This document shows, in pieces, positions 43,669 to 54,675 of a stretch of DNA of 64,000 bases. The translations under genes and the position numbers were made by a program. Location of the stretch: contig OX595994.1 in assembly GCA_951394045.1 (NCBI GenBank), forward strand, positions 558,001 through 622,000, given 5' to 3'. The notes beneath the pieces were generated by a model. The model was given only the letters and a program-made list of their open reading frames with translations, made no database searches and was not told the DNA's origin. The DNA is from Nitzschia sp. DOCU1 (taxonomy: Eukaryota > Bacillariophyta > Bacillariophyceae > Bacillariales > Bacillariaceae). Each line of letters opens with the position of its first letter. Within the stretch, counting starts at the first letter, position 1.

Positions 43669-45024
43669 TTACTGCAAAGTCTTGAGAACAGCTTCCTTGT
43701 GGCTCCGCTCAATAGCCGCAATCGCCGCGCATAGACTTCGATTCACCAAGTGATCGTGGGAATTAAAGGCCCGACTCGTGTTACAAAGGGGGCACTTGAT
43801 CCATTCTTCGTAGCTGCTGGTTCGTTCCATACATGCCAAATGGCACTGCTGTACGCATGACTTGCAAATGCTATGGCTGCACGCCCGACTAGAAACCGGT
43901 GCTCGCTCACGGCAATTTGGGTTGGACGAAAAGACTGTGGTTTGGCAGCAACCACAAATCAAGTCGTCATGCAAAGAGTGAGGCTTTTGTGGTTCGCATC
44001 TGTCATCAGGTCCTTCTTGGCGGGGCAAACACCAATCAAAGAAATGAAAGCTTCTCAAAGCACTGGTGAAGCCGTCCATACCACCTCTAATGAAAGCAAG
44101 AACGTGATGCGGTAATGTGGCAGCTGGCTGCTTTCTAGCCCATTCGTCGCCGATTCCTGTACCCAACAATGTTCCCCACCCAGGCCACATAATGGATACT
44201 GCTCCAGCTCCAATAGAGGAATAGAAAAGTCGACGGACATTCAAAGTCAACAGTGCCCACGAGTTGTTCGCCAAAATTGCAACATCTTCCCTGTCGCAAA
44301 ATTCAGAGCCCCGGCTGCGGGCTATCATTATTCGTCGGTAGAAGTCGTACAAGGCTCCAATCTGCCCCACCGTATAGTTTGCAGCAAAGAACAGGGCATT
44401 GGCCCACAGTGTGGCAACAACTACTTCCATTCCAACCATCAAGCGATCTGATTCTCGTTCTGAAATCGCTAGAGCCCGACGCGGTGGATGCTGATTGATT
44501 CGCAAGAAGGCTTCCTCAGACACACTGGTAGATAGAAAAGTCCGAAAGAAATGCATAAAAAGCAGCGTTGCTTGATATTTCATCAGAGGAGGGACGACCC
44601 GTTGCTTGAGTTCGATCCAATATAGTTTCCACGCCAAGGGCGATGAGATTGATTGCTTGTCGAGCTCTGGATATACAAACCTCCGGTGATTCGTGAACTC
44701 CCTTATATTTGTTTCGATCCACCACGACGTCTCCAGGTGCAAGGCATACCACAGGCTCTGTTAACCAGGAGAAAGAATTTGTTGACAACATTAGTCCAGA
44801 GTGATTTCTGCAATTTCTGCAATAAGCAATTAGGTAAGCAACACATCACTCACGCTATAAAATATATCACCATTACGTCTCTGGCATGTTTTGAGCTCGT
44901 CTTTCTTCTGTCGTGGCAGAAACATGTTGACTTTTTCATACCATTTCCGCGGCGTAGACGACTTCTCCCGGAGACTCTTCGCGTCGTCGAACACAAGCGG
45001 TACATACTGATAGAGCAATGACAT
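43669..45024 (-). CDS. Membrane-associated RING-type zinc finger protein
   Basis: Exons are 45024-44854 and 44757-43669, joined in phase 0 with a GTGAGT donor and a TTAACAG acceptor, giving 419 residues; the junction reads DIFYS-SLWYALHLE. The middle part has two hydrophobic segments, near residues 170-195 (VVVATLWANALFFAANYTVG) and 235-265 (IGAGAVSIMWPGWGTLLG), suggesting an integral membrane protein of the ER or an organelle. Residues about 320-380 contain a RING-like cysteine pattern: CGCC, then CSHSICKSC, then CPLC. A RING implies E3 ubiquitin ligase activity. The spacing between the first two pairs is longer than usual because of an inserted NPNCRERAPVS. The first exon is basic and has no signal peptide. 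The domain before the RING was not recognised. Confidence 0.72.
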
Positions 45025-46035
45025 GATTAGCTTCCCGTTTAGTTCCTCCGCGTTTAGGAGCTCTGACTAGATCACGTGTGATAAAATACAATTTGCGCCC
45101 GGCTTCGTATGAGGGATCCTGCTTACAGGTCTCCTTGTGCATTGGCGACGTTCGTTTCCTGTTTTTGTGGGTGGAAATGGAAAGTATCTCTCTCTCGCTC
45201 TTTTGCTTTTTTCGGCCCCTTCTCTCGTTCGCCGCCGCGCGCACAAAATGCCTTCAATCGGTTGAGTCTCAAAATCCATTCCATCATTGTCGACGCACTA
45301 TCCATTTCGCACCTACCTTTGACGACCGGCAAAGAGGATCCATCTTTTTGCTCACCCCCGGAGTGGTGTTCGACACCTAGGGCAGTCTCACTAGCGATTC
45401 GATATATATGAAGTAGACATCACGATGCAGATCCTACTGACTGTAACTAGGTAGTATTATGATTAGTAACATGGCAACAAAGCCTGGGGCGGCCAAAACA
45501 CTGTTATGCCAGAGCGTCAGGAAAAGATATATTGCGTGTGGACAAAGCGATTTCACCACTCGCAAGGGCTTCAACTACTACAGCTACAGGTGTCGACTCG
45601 GACTCTGGAAGAACTGGGGAATCGCACGCGATGCTGGTTTTCTTCTTGTGATGTTTTGGGCCCGAAAGCAGAGCCAGCTAGTTATTCATCGTTGGCGTAC
45701 AATATCGGCATGGTAGATAACCCGAATACATGGATTCCTATAGTGCATATAGACAATTCTACTATGCAATAATGTTCTAGGTTTCAATGTACCGCCTCGA
45801 GTAGCAGGCTGTTCTGCGGAAAGGAGGCCTCCAGACCAGCAAGGTCTGGCCTCTTCGAAAAAGCCCATGTGGGACGAGCGAGATTGACAATGCCATTGCA
45901 CAATGACAGTTACAGAGATGTACTTGAATGATATTTGGTGATCGCCTACCAGCAAAAAAGTACTCCAAAGTGATTGCAGCTCCGATCCCGACAAGTTGAA
46001 CGTCCAGCTCCTGGTGCAAACGTTGAAAGCAGCGA
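45025..46035. other. Intergenic region upstream of the membrane RING gene
   Basis: This 1-kb gap holds overlapping short frames in all directions around 45080-45410, none with protein features. One minus-strand frame at 45777-46019 begins well (HQELDVQLVGIGAAITLEYFFA) but is short and follows the stop of the next gene. No gene is supported. Confidence 0.45.
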
Positions 46036-46716
46036 CTAGTAAGTGAAGCCTCGACTGTGCTGCGTATCGTTCTTTTGTGCGTTCAAGTAATCCTTGATAA
46101 CTTGCAGCAGCTTGTTGAAATTGGAGAGTACGACATGCCGTAACAGAGGAGCATTTCGCACCAGGATCTTATAGCAAAGCTGGACAAAGTCCGGATCCAC
46201 TAACTTTCGGGTAAAGTGGTTTTCCTTGATTTCGCGACCTTGCGCGTCGGTTGTTTTGATAGTTTTGTCAATGACTAGATCCACGACGGGAGCAAGTACA
46301 TTTGTCAAACGAGGCGTGACAGCCGAGGCAATTTGCTCTTGGCTGGAGCCCAGCTCTCCGCTGAGGAGAGACAAGTTTTGATCCGCGGCGCCGCTCCGAT
46401 CCGTTCCCCATTTGTAAGTGGCTGTCGCAACGCAACATACCAGCAAGTTGAACTCTTCTAGCACTGCTTGAAGCTGCGCGGCCCAGTCTCGTATCGCATC
46501 TTCGTCGAATTCACTGCTGTCGTCCGTGGATTCAAAGTTGTTTTCTGGGATATCCGGAACTCGCTTGCACAGCAGTTGGATCTTTGTTCGAATTTCTTCC
46601 AAATTGTAAATGTGATATTCATCATCGGACGATTCAGAGGCTACTTTCTTGCTGCCGCCATTCGATGCAGCGTCGGAATCCGGAGCCTTGCGCTTCTTAC
46701 CGTTCGGGGTCGACAT
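46036..46716 (-). CDS. Unknown helical protein with basic N-terminus
   Basis: The protein is 226 residues from the ATG at 46716; the frame extends six codons upstream without a better start. The first 35 residues carry a likely nuclear signal (MSTPNGKKRKAPDSD) and a Ser/Asp/Glu stretch. The rest is strongly helical: IYNLEEIRTKIQLLCKRV, IRDWAAQLQAVLEEFNLLV, VLAPVVDLVIDKTIK, and VVLSNFNKLLQVIKDYL. There are no zinc or catalytic motifs and I do not recognise the family. It is transcribed divergently from the alpha/beta-hydrolase across 585 bases. Conserved-looking composition and the regular helix pattern support a real gene. Confidence 0.72.
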   Translation of the reverse strand: MSTPNGKKRKAPDSDAASNGGSKKVASESSDDEYHIYNLEEIRTKIQLLCKRVPDIPENNFESTDDSSEFDEDAIRDWAAQLQAVLEEFNLLVCCVATATYKWGTDRSGAADQNLSLLSGELGSSQEQIASAVTPRLTNVLAPVVDLVIDKTIKTTDAQGREIKENHFTRKLVDPDFVQLCYKILVRNAPLLRHVVLSNFNKLLQVIKDYLNAQKNDTQHSRGFTY

Positions 46717-47301
46717 TGCGACTTGGACGAGCACAGACGATCAGGCGAAGAGTTCACCTACCGTCGACACACACAAACGGATTGAATCTCTCAAATCGTA
46801 GTAGCAACCGCAATCAAGAGATAAGTCTAACAAGTACCTTGCGAGGATTGACAGTGAACGGTACAGCTATGCAAGGTTCACTATGGTTTGCCTTCGAAGG
46901 CATCCGCACTACCTTACCCCTTTTGTCAAGATGCGGTGGTGATGGTGGCAGATGTTTTTGCACCTTTTTTCCGCCCCGCATACCAGGGAGTTGAGAACTG
47001 CGCGTTCATTCGCGCAATCCTACCGTCAACGTCACTACTGCGACTGTCTGTCCTGTGTGTCTGTCCATACGGTACGGTCGGTATGAAGGCAAGACGTAGC
47101 AACGATCAATTCGACTCGGTCATCGCGCGAACGTGGTTTTTGGTCCACCTCATCATCATTCCTTTCTCTCTCGTTCCAAGAAGAAGGAAATGACACCGAC
47201 GTCATGACACAGAAAAGAGGGAGGGACCCGCTATTGTTCGACGGCAAAGACTTCCTCGACGATTGAGATTGCTGTCCAAGAGATTCAGCATAACAACTAC
47301 G
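46717..47301. promoter_or_regulatory. Divergent promoter region, helical protein / alpha-beta hydrolase
   Basis: This 585-base region between two divergent ATGs contains a CRE-like CGACGTCA at about 47198-47205, roughly 100 bases upstream of the hydrolase ATG. No gene is supported. Confidence 0.35.
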
Positions 47302-48321
47302 ATGAAGAGTTCTTTAGCAATTTTGTTTACTGTGGCAATGTGGCCAGCATCGACTGTGGTTGCGTTTAGCGCGCCTTCTGTCGCATCCAAGCCTGTCAAT
47401 CTGAACCCACTGGCAGAGTTTGATGTTGAGACGAACACAAAGTTGCCTTGGATCCAGAATGGCTATCAAACGTGGAAATGGCGGGACCACGATATCAACT
47501 ACATTGAAATGGGCGATCCAAGCAAGCCAGCGATTGTTCTCATCCATGGCTTCGGAGCAAGTGCCTATCACTGGCGATACAATATACCCGACCTTGCCAA
47601 GGACCACCATGTATTTGCGTTTTGTAAGCTAGGGTTTGGATTGAGCTCAAAGCCTGTTCAGGACTATGGGGCTGAAGTCTGGAGAGATCAAGCGGTAGAT
47701 TTCTTGAAAGAAGTTGTGCAAAAGCCGGCCACTTTGGCAGGAAACAGTTTGGGGGGTTTCACGTCGTTGTACGCGGCTGCGACAGATGAAGCCAAGTCCC
47801 TGGTGAAGGGTGTTGTATTGCTCAATGGAGCGGGAAGATTTCGTGACAGCGCTACAGTCGAGGAAACCAAAACCAATCCTATCGTGGAGACGATACAAAA
47901 GGCAATTCAACGACTCGTCATTGGGGCATCCTTCATTGTCACGAAACAGCCCGCCCGCATTCAACAAATTCTAAAGCAAGTATACCCTGTGAACTCGGAA
48001 AATGTTGACGACGAACTCGTGGAATCCATCCGCTTCCCATCACTTGATCCGAACGCAGCAGAAGTCTTCTACAGAGTCATCACGAAGAATGGAAGTGGCC
48101 CGAGTGTATTTGTTGACGATTTGCTGGAGAATATGGAGTGCCCACTTCTATTGTGTTGGGGCGAGAACGATCCTTGGATACGCCCTCAGGCAGCCGACAA
48201 GGTCCAGGCGTTGTACCCAAAGGCACAGAGAGTTAGCATTGATGCTGGGCACTGCCCCCACGATGAAGCTCCCGAGGCAGTCAACCAAGCTATCCGGGCA
48301 TTTGTTCAGACTCATGCATGA
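47302..48321 (+). CDS. Plastid-targeted alpha/beta-hydrolase
   Basis: The protein is 339 residues from the ATG at 47302. The presequence MKSSLAILFTVAMWPASTVV followed by AFSAPSV matches the diatom plastid signal. The fold is an alpha/beta-hydrolase: oxyanion loop HGFGAS near residue 83, nucleophile elbow GNSLGG with Ser near 148, acid in GENDPW near 289, and His in AGHCPH near 315. The pattern HGFGAS-YHWRYNIPDL and LGFGLSSKP recalls plastid hydrolases such as pheophytinase and chlorophyll dephytylase, so a role in chlorophyll or lipid turnover is plausible but not shown. The usual DL before LGFG is replaced by CK. The frame opens 13 codons earlier with no ATG. Confidence 0.85.
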   Translation: MKSSLAILFTVAMWPASTVVAFSAPSVASKPVNLNPLAEFDVETNTKLPWIQNGYQTWKWRDHDINYIEMGDPSKPAIVLIHGFGASAYHWRYNIPDLAKDHHVFAFCKLGFGLSSKPVQDYGAEVWRDQAVDFLKEVVQKPATLAGNSLGGFTSLYAAATDEAKSLVKGVVLLNGAGRFRDSATVEETKTNPIVETIQKAIQRLVIGASFIVTKQPARIQQILKQVYPVNSENVDDELVESIRFPSLDPNAAEVFYRVITKNGSGPSVFVDDLLENMECPLLLCWGENDPWIRPQAADKVQALYPKAQRVSIDAGHCPHDEAPEAVNQAIRAFVQTHA

Positions 48322-49686
48322 TTCCTACCCCGGAGTACAAAATAATATAGAATGGACAACTTATTCCCGCCTCTCATTAAGGACTTCGTTGCGTGTAGCA
48401 GTGGATGTGCTAGTTTACTTGCTCAAGCTTGTCATGAAAGAATCGTTGATCTTCATCTTCCACTACTAGAGAGGGGCTTTGATGATATCATTCGTTCAAA
48501 TAAATTGTGCTTTAGATGCAACAACTTGAAGTCTTATCGAATCTACACTTTTTTGGCACCATCAGGCTGCCGCTAGTTGCAAAGCAATCCAATTAGTCAC
48601 CCGCCTCAGTTCAACCATGTACGATACCTGGTATGTTTTTACGTGCTGTGTCTAGATACATAGTATTCATACAAATGATATATCTTAATGATTGTGGTCA
48701 GAGCCACGTGGTTCGGCCATGCAGGCGCTTTTGTCGCCTTCCGCCGCACCTCTCGTGTTGTTGGGGTTTCGCGTCTCATCTTTTGCAACTAGCGTCTTTA
48801 CGTAAAACTGTTACTCTAAAAAAACTCGTTGAGTCCCATCCGGTGCTGCTCTGGAAAGTTATAGAATGGCAAGGTACAGTGCGAGAGAAGATCAGTTAAC
48901 CCTGCTTCTAGTTTGCGTTGGAGCTACATGCTCTCTCGGGCATGTCCCGGCTCAAAGCAAGTCTAGGACTAAGTTGGTCGGCCATGCATGATATCCCCTA
49001 GCCTACCAGTTAGGATTAGCTTGAGCTTTCGGGACGGCTCCTGTGGTTTTATTCCAACGCAACCGAGTCCCACGGAATAAGTCCCATGAGACAAGCAATT
49101 GCTCTCTACAATAGTCTAGCTTTGGCTTCACCATTAGATACGATTGTCGGTGCAAATCTAGATTATAGTAATAATTTGGAGAACAATGATGGATACAACA
49201 GAACGGTAAATGGTTGTTGGTTGATACTGAGGCATCGATGAGAACCGTTGGCTTCATCGACGTCTGGTCGAAGCTTGATCCAAGATAGGATCACGACCAG
49301 AGACTCTTGGAGAAGAAATTCGATCCGGGGTCTTCGTCTTGAGAAATCTTCATTCCGTGGCTGTGAGCGCCAGTGGGATTCAAATCCGTCGGTGTGATTC
49401 AAAATACCATTGCCATCGACTCCCACGGGTCATAATGCCTCTTGACGTCGTCTTGGCAATCGCTTTTTCAGCCACGGAGATTCCCACTTTACGACCAATG
49501 AAAGAACCAGGACAACAAAGATTATGTAGCCTCCTCGTTCAAGCCAGTACTCTATTGGCGTCTTCTTCTCCAAAAGATCTTTCTCGGATTTCGTTCTCAA
49601 CAGGGCCAGTTTTCCTCTCACAATTCTGGAAACGCACTTGTCGTGAAGCCTCATCAGCAAAGTTTCAACAAAGTCATCAGTTAACC
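48322..49686. other. Intergenic region upstream of the secreted protein gene
   Basis: The 1365-base gap has only short frames on both strands. The frame of the next gene stays open upstream to 49339, but the conserved start is the signal peptide at 49687. No RNA gene was recognised. Confidence 0.4.
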
Positions 49687-50535
49687 ATGAAGATCTCAGC
49701 TCTCTTTTCCACTGTCGTGCTGGCTTCCATGTGGCCGATCGTTTCTGCGCAGTCAGTTTATGATTGTGAAGTCGACGGAAACTTCGATGTAAGTGAGAAT
49801 TCGTTGCGAACGCTGTCATTCACAATCAAGCTTGAACCATCTCACAACCAACTTTGTCGGCAAAAGGTTTTGGATGACGACGCCGATCCGATTATCCCCA
49901 CCGCTGAAGAGGAAGAATGGGCCATTTCGAGAATCATGGTTTCATACAACAACGTTAAATTCCAGTACAACCCTGATTTTGAAATGGAAGCCATCAATAT
50001 TACCTCGTACACCGTTGACGAAAATCCTCTTGATGTGGTGGCCGACCAATCCTCTGGGCTCCGTGGTGGACGCAAATGGCGTGGCCAGGTCAGGGGGGCT
50101 GGTCGTCGTAACGAGGAGATCGAAGCCGATGAACCCTCGAAGCTCTCGAGTGAAGGCAAACTTGGCAAGCTCAAGAGATGGAGCCACCGTGCTCGCGCCA
50201 AAAATGATATCAAGTGCGCCTACTGCAAGAGCTGGGACGACGATGACTCTTTGCAAGAAGATGGCACCGCGGCCCTCGATGAAAGCCTCAACCATGCCCT
50301 CTGGGTCGCTGATTGGTGCGAGGAACTCAGACAAGGACCCTACCCAGCCTTTTTCTACGTTGACAACTGTGCCATCACGCTCTACAACTGCGCTACCCGC
50401 CTTGCTGATCCCAACGCCGAAAACAAGATTGATGCTGAAGCCATTGCTGGCGCCATTGTCGTCGGTGCCGGGATGGAAACCATCGAAGCTGAAGCTGACG
50501 CTGAGATTGCTGCTCAGGAAATGCATGAAAATTGA
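49687..50535 (+). CDS. Secreted protein of unknown function
   Basis: The protein is 282 residues from the ATG at 49687, chosen because it begins a clean signal peptide (MKISALFSTVVLASMWPIVSA, cleavage before QSVYDC). The mature part has an acidic N-terminal domain with two cysteines, then a strongly basic segment (GGRKWRGQVRGAGRRNEE) flanked by acidic stretches. A domain with four to five cysteines follows (CAYCKSW, WCEEL, CAITLYNCATR). The tail is Ala/Glu-rich (GMETIEAEADAEIAAQE). The basic block could be a processing site or bind polyanions or silica; that is speculation. I do not recognise the family. No membrane helix other than the signal is present. Confidence 0.75.
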   Translation: MKISALFSTVVLASMWPIVSAQSVYDCEVDGNFDVSENSLRTLSFTIKLEPSHNQLCRQKVLDDDADPIIPTAEEEEWAISRIMVSYNNVKFQYNPDFEMEAINITSYTVDENPLDVVADQSSGLRGGRKWRGQVRGAGRRNEEIEADEPSKLSSEGKLGKLKRWSHRARAKNDIKCAYCKSWDDDDSLQEDGTAALDESLNHALWVADWCEELRQGPYPAFFYVDNCAITLYNCATRLADPNAENKIDAEAIAGAIVVGAGMETIEAEADAEIAAQEMHEN

Positions 50536-50797
50536 GTACATCAACAACGTGCAAGATCTCGATGACCATCGTCGTTGGTATCTCCAGGGGAAAACATGAT
50601 TAAATGCTGCATTTGAATTTGAATAGTAAGAAGAGACTTCTCTTCTATAAGATTGAATAGACAAAACGTTAACGCGAAAGCTAGCTGGTAGTAGGAGTCA
50701 GAGTACGCCGTCGGGGGCATTTGAGAGTGTTGTCAGCTCACGCATGCTTACAAGGAGGATCATCACTCAAGCTCACCTGTCGAATGCACTAGAGACT

Positions 50798-53281
50798 TTA
50801 CGCTAGATAGTTGTATCGATTGCGGTCCTTGGCGTCTCGTTCCATGTACTCTCGTTCAATAAGACTTTCGATGCGCTTCTTGATATCCGATGGTTGGGCT
50901 GGCACCTTGACTTGCTCCATTACCTGCGGAATCAGCTGTTGGTGCAAAATCGTACGCCGTGCTTTCATTATGCGAACCAACACAGCGTCGATCAAGTATA
51001 GGCGGTCGCGGCTTACTCCCTCAACTGTCTTTTCTCGTTCTTCTTTGGTCTCCTTCATCAAAATGTTGGTGATACGGATACGCCTCGAATTGGATTTGAA
51101 GTTGGACTGGACCCGAAAAGCGTCCTCGTCCTCGACGTTCATTCTCGTCTTTTTCTTCTTTTCGCCAGCGGCAGGAGCAGCAGCATCGTGGTCGCGCTTT
51201 TGGAGAACACGAGTGCCTTCCTTGCCGAGCGACAGACTCTGAAGGATTCGTTCCATCTCTTCGCGATCCTCAAGGCCTATAGCCGCCATGAGCTGCGATA
51301 ACTTCCAATCTTGATCTTTATTGAACTGGAGTAGCACCAAGGCCTGACACAGACTGACGACCAGGTCATACTTTGGCCCTGACGCTCCAGGCTTGAACCG
51401 CACAACCACATGTCCAAGAGCATACTGCCAACTCATACGACGGCCTTGGTATTTCGTCTTGTAGTAGTTCGCGAAGTGGTCTTGAGGCTCGAGCAACGAC
51501 GTCGGCAGAATAAGATTCGGGAATTGCGGGTAGACCGGCCAGTATCCTGTCGTCAAAACTTGAATATCCATGTCCAGTTGATCGCCCCCTTGCGATACTT
51601 CCTGGAACAATGTCTGCTTGTATCGAGTCATGGTCTCCCGACTCCAGTCCATGTCTTGGAACATGCCTTCCATTTTGGCCGTGTATCCAGCGCCGCACTC
51701 GGCCTTGAGCAGAGATACAAAGTTACGCTCCACGTCCATGCTTATAATTCTATTCCAGAGTAGCCGTTTTGCCAAATCTCGTTTGTAAAAGGCTTCAAAG
51801 ACATCCTTTGCTTGTAGATAACAGAAGATCCCCGAAATAATGCTCGTCGCCCAATTGGATTCGGGCTGTTGCTTTTTGGTATCCTTGAGGCACAAGTCCA
51901 CGTACTTGGCCAATGCTTCGGCCACTACGTTGGTATCACTGCCGTCCGCCAATGTTGGATTCACAACATCCTCCCAGACATTCTTGAGCGCACAGTGTTC
52001 CGCAGCATGCGGAAGATGGGAGAGCAACTGACTAAGTTGACTTTGAAGCGCCAGTAAATCTCCAATTTTCTGTTTGCCTGCTTTGGGGTCACTGAGCGAT
52101 TGCATCATGGCCAAGCCACGTGTTTTCGCATACTGAGCAATAGCACTCCCCACAAGTTTATAGCCGCCCACGAGTCGACCCGTCAGCATCCATAATTGCT
52201 GAATGGGGGACGGATTGTTGGACCCCATGTTGTTGTTACCGCCACTCATGGACGATGCTCGGGCGGCAGCCGCAGCCGACGACGACGGTGTCATTGTCCC
52301 GCCCAGTGGTTGAACGGCTTCGACAAGTGGATCAAAATTGGACGGGGCAAGTAACCATTCGGCCTGTAAGTGAGGTTTGAACAGATAATTTTCCAGCAAG
52401 TGCACACATGTTTGTTTTGGAAGAAAGCGGCTCCAATGATACGCCACGTGCATCCACTTGGAATGACAGTAGCCTATAACGACAGTAGCATTGTACTTGT
52501 CTGACGATGTCTTGAAGTCTTGCGATTTTGCCTGGAAAAACTGAATCAAATCGGGTTCCAGCTTTTGCGAGAGTGTCTCTGATAAGACGGCTAGATCTTG
52601 CCACATGTAGACCGTCTGCTGTAACAGCACTTGTTGATCCAAGGGAAGATTGTCTTCCCAGTCCAGTTGGAGACACTCCCACCATTTTTGATAAATTTGA
52701 TCATCCAAATGAAAGATTTGCATCCGCAGCCGGAACTGCTCCAGGCCTACTTGCCACAAGCCCATGGCAGAGCCCACCGAAGAGGACGACGTCCCGTTCC
52801 CGCCGTTGGTTACCCCGGCGGTGAGGACATTTCCATCAGGAGTCCACGCGTGGGTTCGGTCCAGAGGCAAAAAGACGTGTTTGCAGAGCAATAAATAGTC
52901 GACATATTTCTGATACTGATTTTGGATGTAACCCAGCAAATGCGGCGACGTTTCGGACCCAGTTTGTGCCAAGACGTGCTCTTCGCAGGCTTTGCGAAAA
53001 TGGTCCACTAAGTCTCGATACAAGCGCGGCCCGAACTGGTGACTGACCAGGTTGACCACTTGCTGGTACGAATTCTGTAAGCTGAGTTGCTGTGCCTGAG
53101 AGCGGACTTTGTTCGGTGCAAAGATGATGTTCATGGTGCCCTGGAGTAATTCCTGGCTGGTCGTTTCGTAGTAGTTGGCGGGCAGCGTGGGGGGTTTGGA
53201 GAATGGCTTGATCACAATCTTCTTCGTGCCGGTGCTGCCAGCGCCAGCTCGCTTCGACATGAGGGCTTTGGAGCGCGGCAT
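50798..53281 (-). CDS. CUL4: Cullin-4-like ubiquitin ligase scaffold
   Basis: Cullins are the scaffolds of cullin-RING E3 ligases; CUL4 pairs with DDB1. This single-exon protein is 827 residues. The N-terminus has the CUL4 trait of a short basic extension before KPFSKPPTLPANYYETT and a DDB1-binding-like helix, followed by LYRDLVDHFRKACEEHVLAQ. The cullin homology domain includes KDVFEAFYKRDLAKRLLWNR and QFNKDQDWKLSQLMAAIGLE. The C-terminal winged helix has the neddylation lysine in VRIMKARRTILHQQL (near residue 772) and ends RNRYNYLA. Insertions such as the Ser/Ala/Asn run near residues 330-360 (SSSAAAAARASSMSGGNNN) are lineage-specific. The ATG at 53281 is the first in frame. Confidence 0.92.
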   Translation of the reverse strand: MPRSKALMSKRAGAGSTGTKKIVIKPFSKPPTLPANYYETTSQELLQGTMNIIFAPNKVRSQAQQLSLQNSYQQVVNLVSHQFGPRLYRDLVDHFRKACEEHVLAQTGSETSPHLLGYIQNQYQKYVDYLLLCKHVFLPLDRTHAWTPDGNVLTAGVTNGGNGTSSSSVGSAMGLWQVGLEQFRLRMQIFHLDDQIYQKWWECLQLDWEDNLPLDQQVLLQQTVYMWQDLAVLSETLSQKLEPDLIQFFQAKSQDFKTSSDKYNATVVIGYCHSKWMHVAYHWSRFLPKQTCVHLLENYLFKPHLQAEWLLAPSNFDPLVEAVQPLGGTMTPSSSAAAAARASSMSGGNNNMGSNNPSPIQQLWMLTGRLVGGYKLVGSAIAQYAKTRGLAMMQSLSDPKAGKQKIGDLLALQSQLSQLLSHLPHAAEHCALKNVWEDVVNPTLADGSDTNVVAEALAKYVDLCLKDTKKQQPESNWATSIISGIFCYLQAKDVFEAFYKRDLAKRLLWNRIISMDVERNFVSLLKAECGAGYTAKMEGMFQDMDWSRETMTRYKQTLFQEVSQGGDQLDMDIQVLTTGYWPVYPQFPNLILPTSLLEPQDHFANYYKTKYQGRRMSWQYALGHVVVRFKPGASGPKYDLVVSLCQALVLLQFNKDQDWKLSQLMAAIGLEDREEMERILQSLSLGKEGTRVLQKRDHDAAAPAAGEKKKKTRMNVEDEDAFRVQSNFKSNSRRIRITNILMKETKEEREKTVEGVSRDRLYLIDAVLVRIMKARRTILHQQLIPQVMEQVKVPAQPSDIKKRIESLIEREYMERDAKDRNRYNYLA

Positions 53282-54675
53282 GTTAAGTTAGCCTTTCGTC
53301 TACGACGTGTGACACTCCAACAATCAAGGTTGCTGCTGGCTAAGTATGATTCAAACAGCTGTTCCTGAATGGACACCGGCAATGCGCCCTGAGAACGAAA
53401 TAGCTCCTCTAGAGTCAAGTCGCTTTTGCAAAACCGATAGCTGCTCCGCAACTTTCGGGAGCGACAAAGTGAATGATGGGGGGATTGACGGTTGATGGAC
53501 AATGAATGAAACGTCGCGGCCTTTCTAGAGTAAACAAAGCCCCCGTGTGCCTCTTTTTGATTGTGGAGGAGATGGCGAAAGGTGTAGCGGAAGTCGAGGC
53601 TCTGGCGACTTGGGCAAAGCGCCGAGCTACAGGTGTCCATCCGCGGCTTGGAAGAGGTCATCTCTTTGCCCCGCCGCCCATCACGATCCAAGGTCTTGGA
53701 AGCAGTGCCGGCCGGCGACGCAGGTCCGGTTCGCCATTTTCAAAGAAGGGGTTGGTTTGCCGGATTTGGGTGCTCGGAAGTGGGGGTTAGGGTGGGGTGG
53801 GGGTGGGCGGGCTCGATTCAGTCGTATGGGTCATTGTCCTCTTAAACTTCTTCCGTGCTCTCTCGTCTCGACTTCCTTTACCTGGAACGCTTCTCTACCC
53901 GTAGTAGTAGGACTCATTTCATAGCGACCATATCGTACCAGCTGCTCTACCAGCTGATGAAGACCAGCACGCCAATGTTAATTGTAACATTTTGTAAGTG
54001 GGCATCAGCAGTATCCCAATTCTAGTGCTCTCCTAGAAGCTACTGCTGTAAGAATACTAGAGGAGTGCCCGAGCGAGAAGATTGCAATAACAAGGCCACC
54101 ACCACCAGGAGCGGGTTCGTCTTGCGTACGCCAGCCCTTCCTCGCCATTCGTCGCTAGTAGCTAGCAGCAGTATCGTAGTAAAGATAGACTCTTCCAAGC
54201 AATAAGAAAGGTGATCGTTGTATCAATGAACCAGCGTATTGCGAGAGAGGTCGTCATTCCACCCGACACCACCTTATTGATGACACCATTCCAAACCTCG
54301 CGAAAACGACGTCCGACACGGTCACTGACCCACTGGCATTTCCGACCTCTTGGAGCTTGCAAGAAGATGGGTATCTTCAAGGTAGAACTTTCGCTTCGAT
54401 TCTATGTACGTCATCCAATACTAATTTTTATGTAGAGGATACTCGCAAATGCAAACCACAAGGATGTCCGATCGTTAACTAAATCGCTAGAGAGAACCCT
54501 CCGTATCTTTTTTTATCAAGCGCGGCGATGAATGAGGGCGAGCGATGTGCCTCATGACCAACCACTCTGTATGTACTTTGAAAATTTGACACCACATACT
54601 ATTCATTTTCGTCGGGCACGACGCACTTTTTTGTTTCGAACATTTTGCTTTTCCTAACTCACCACCACCAACAAC
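53282..54675. other. Divergent region upstream of cullin and the mitochondrial carrier
   Basis: This 1.4-kb region separates the divergent cullin-4 and carrier genes, so both promoters lie here. It contains a G-rich tract at 53782-53811 and several tagtag/ctactac units near 53895-54180. Frames inside are short and show no family features. Confidence 0.45.
53782..53811 (+). other. G-rich tract with G-quadruplex potential
   Basis: Thirty bases contain at least five runs of three or more G separated by one to three bases, one of them in a ttaggg context. It lies about 500 bases upstream of the cullin-4 ATG and about 860 before the carrier ATG. Confidence 0.6.

Noticed and set aside
45777..46019. 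Possible extra exon after the helical protein gene
   Set aside because: It lies beyond a stop codon and has no in-phase acceptor; more likely 3' UTR.
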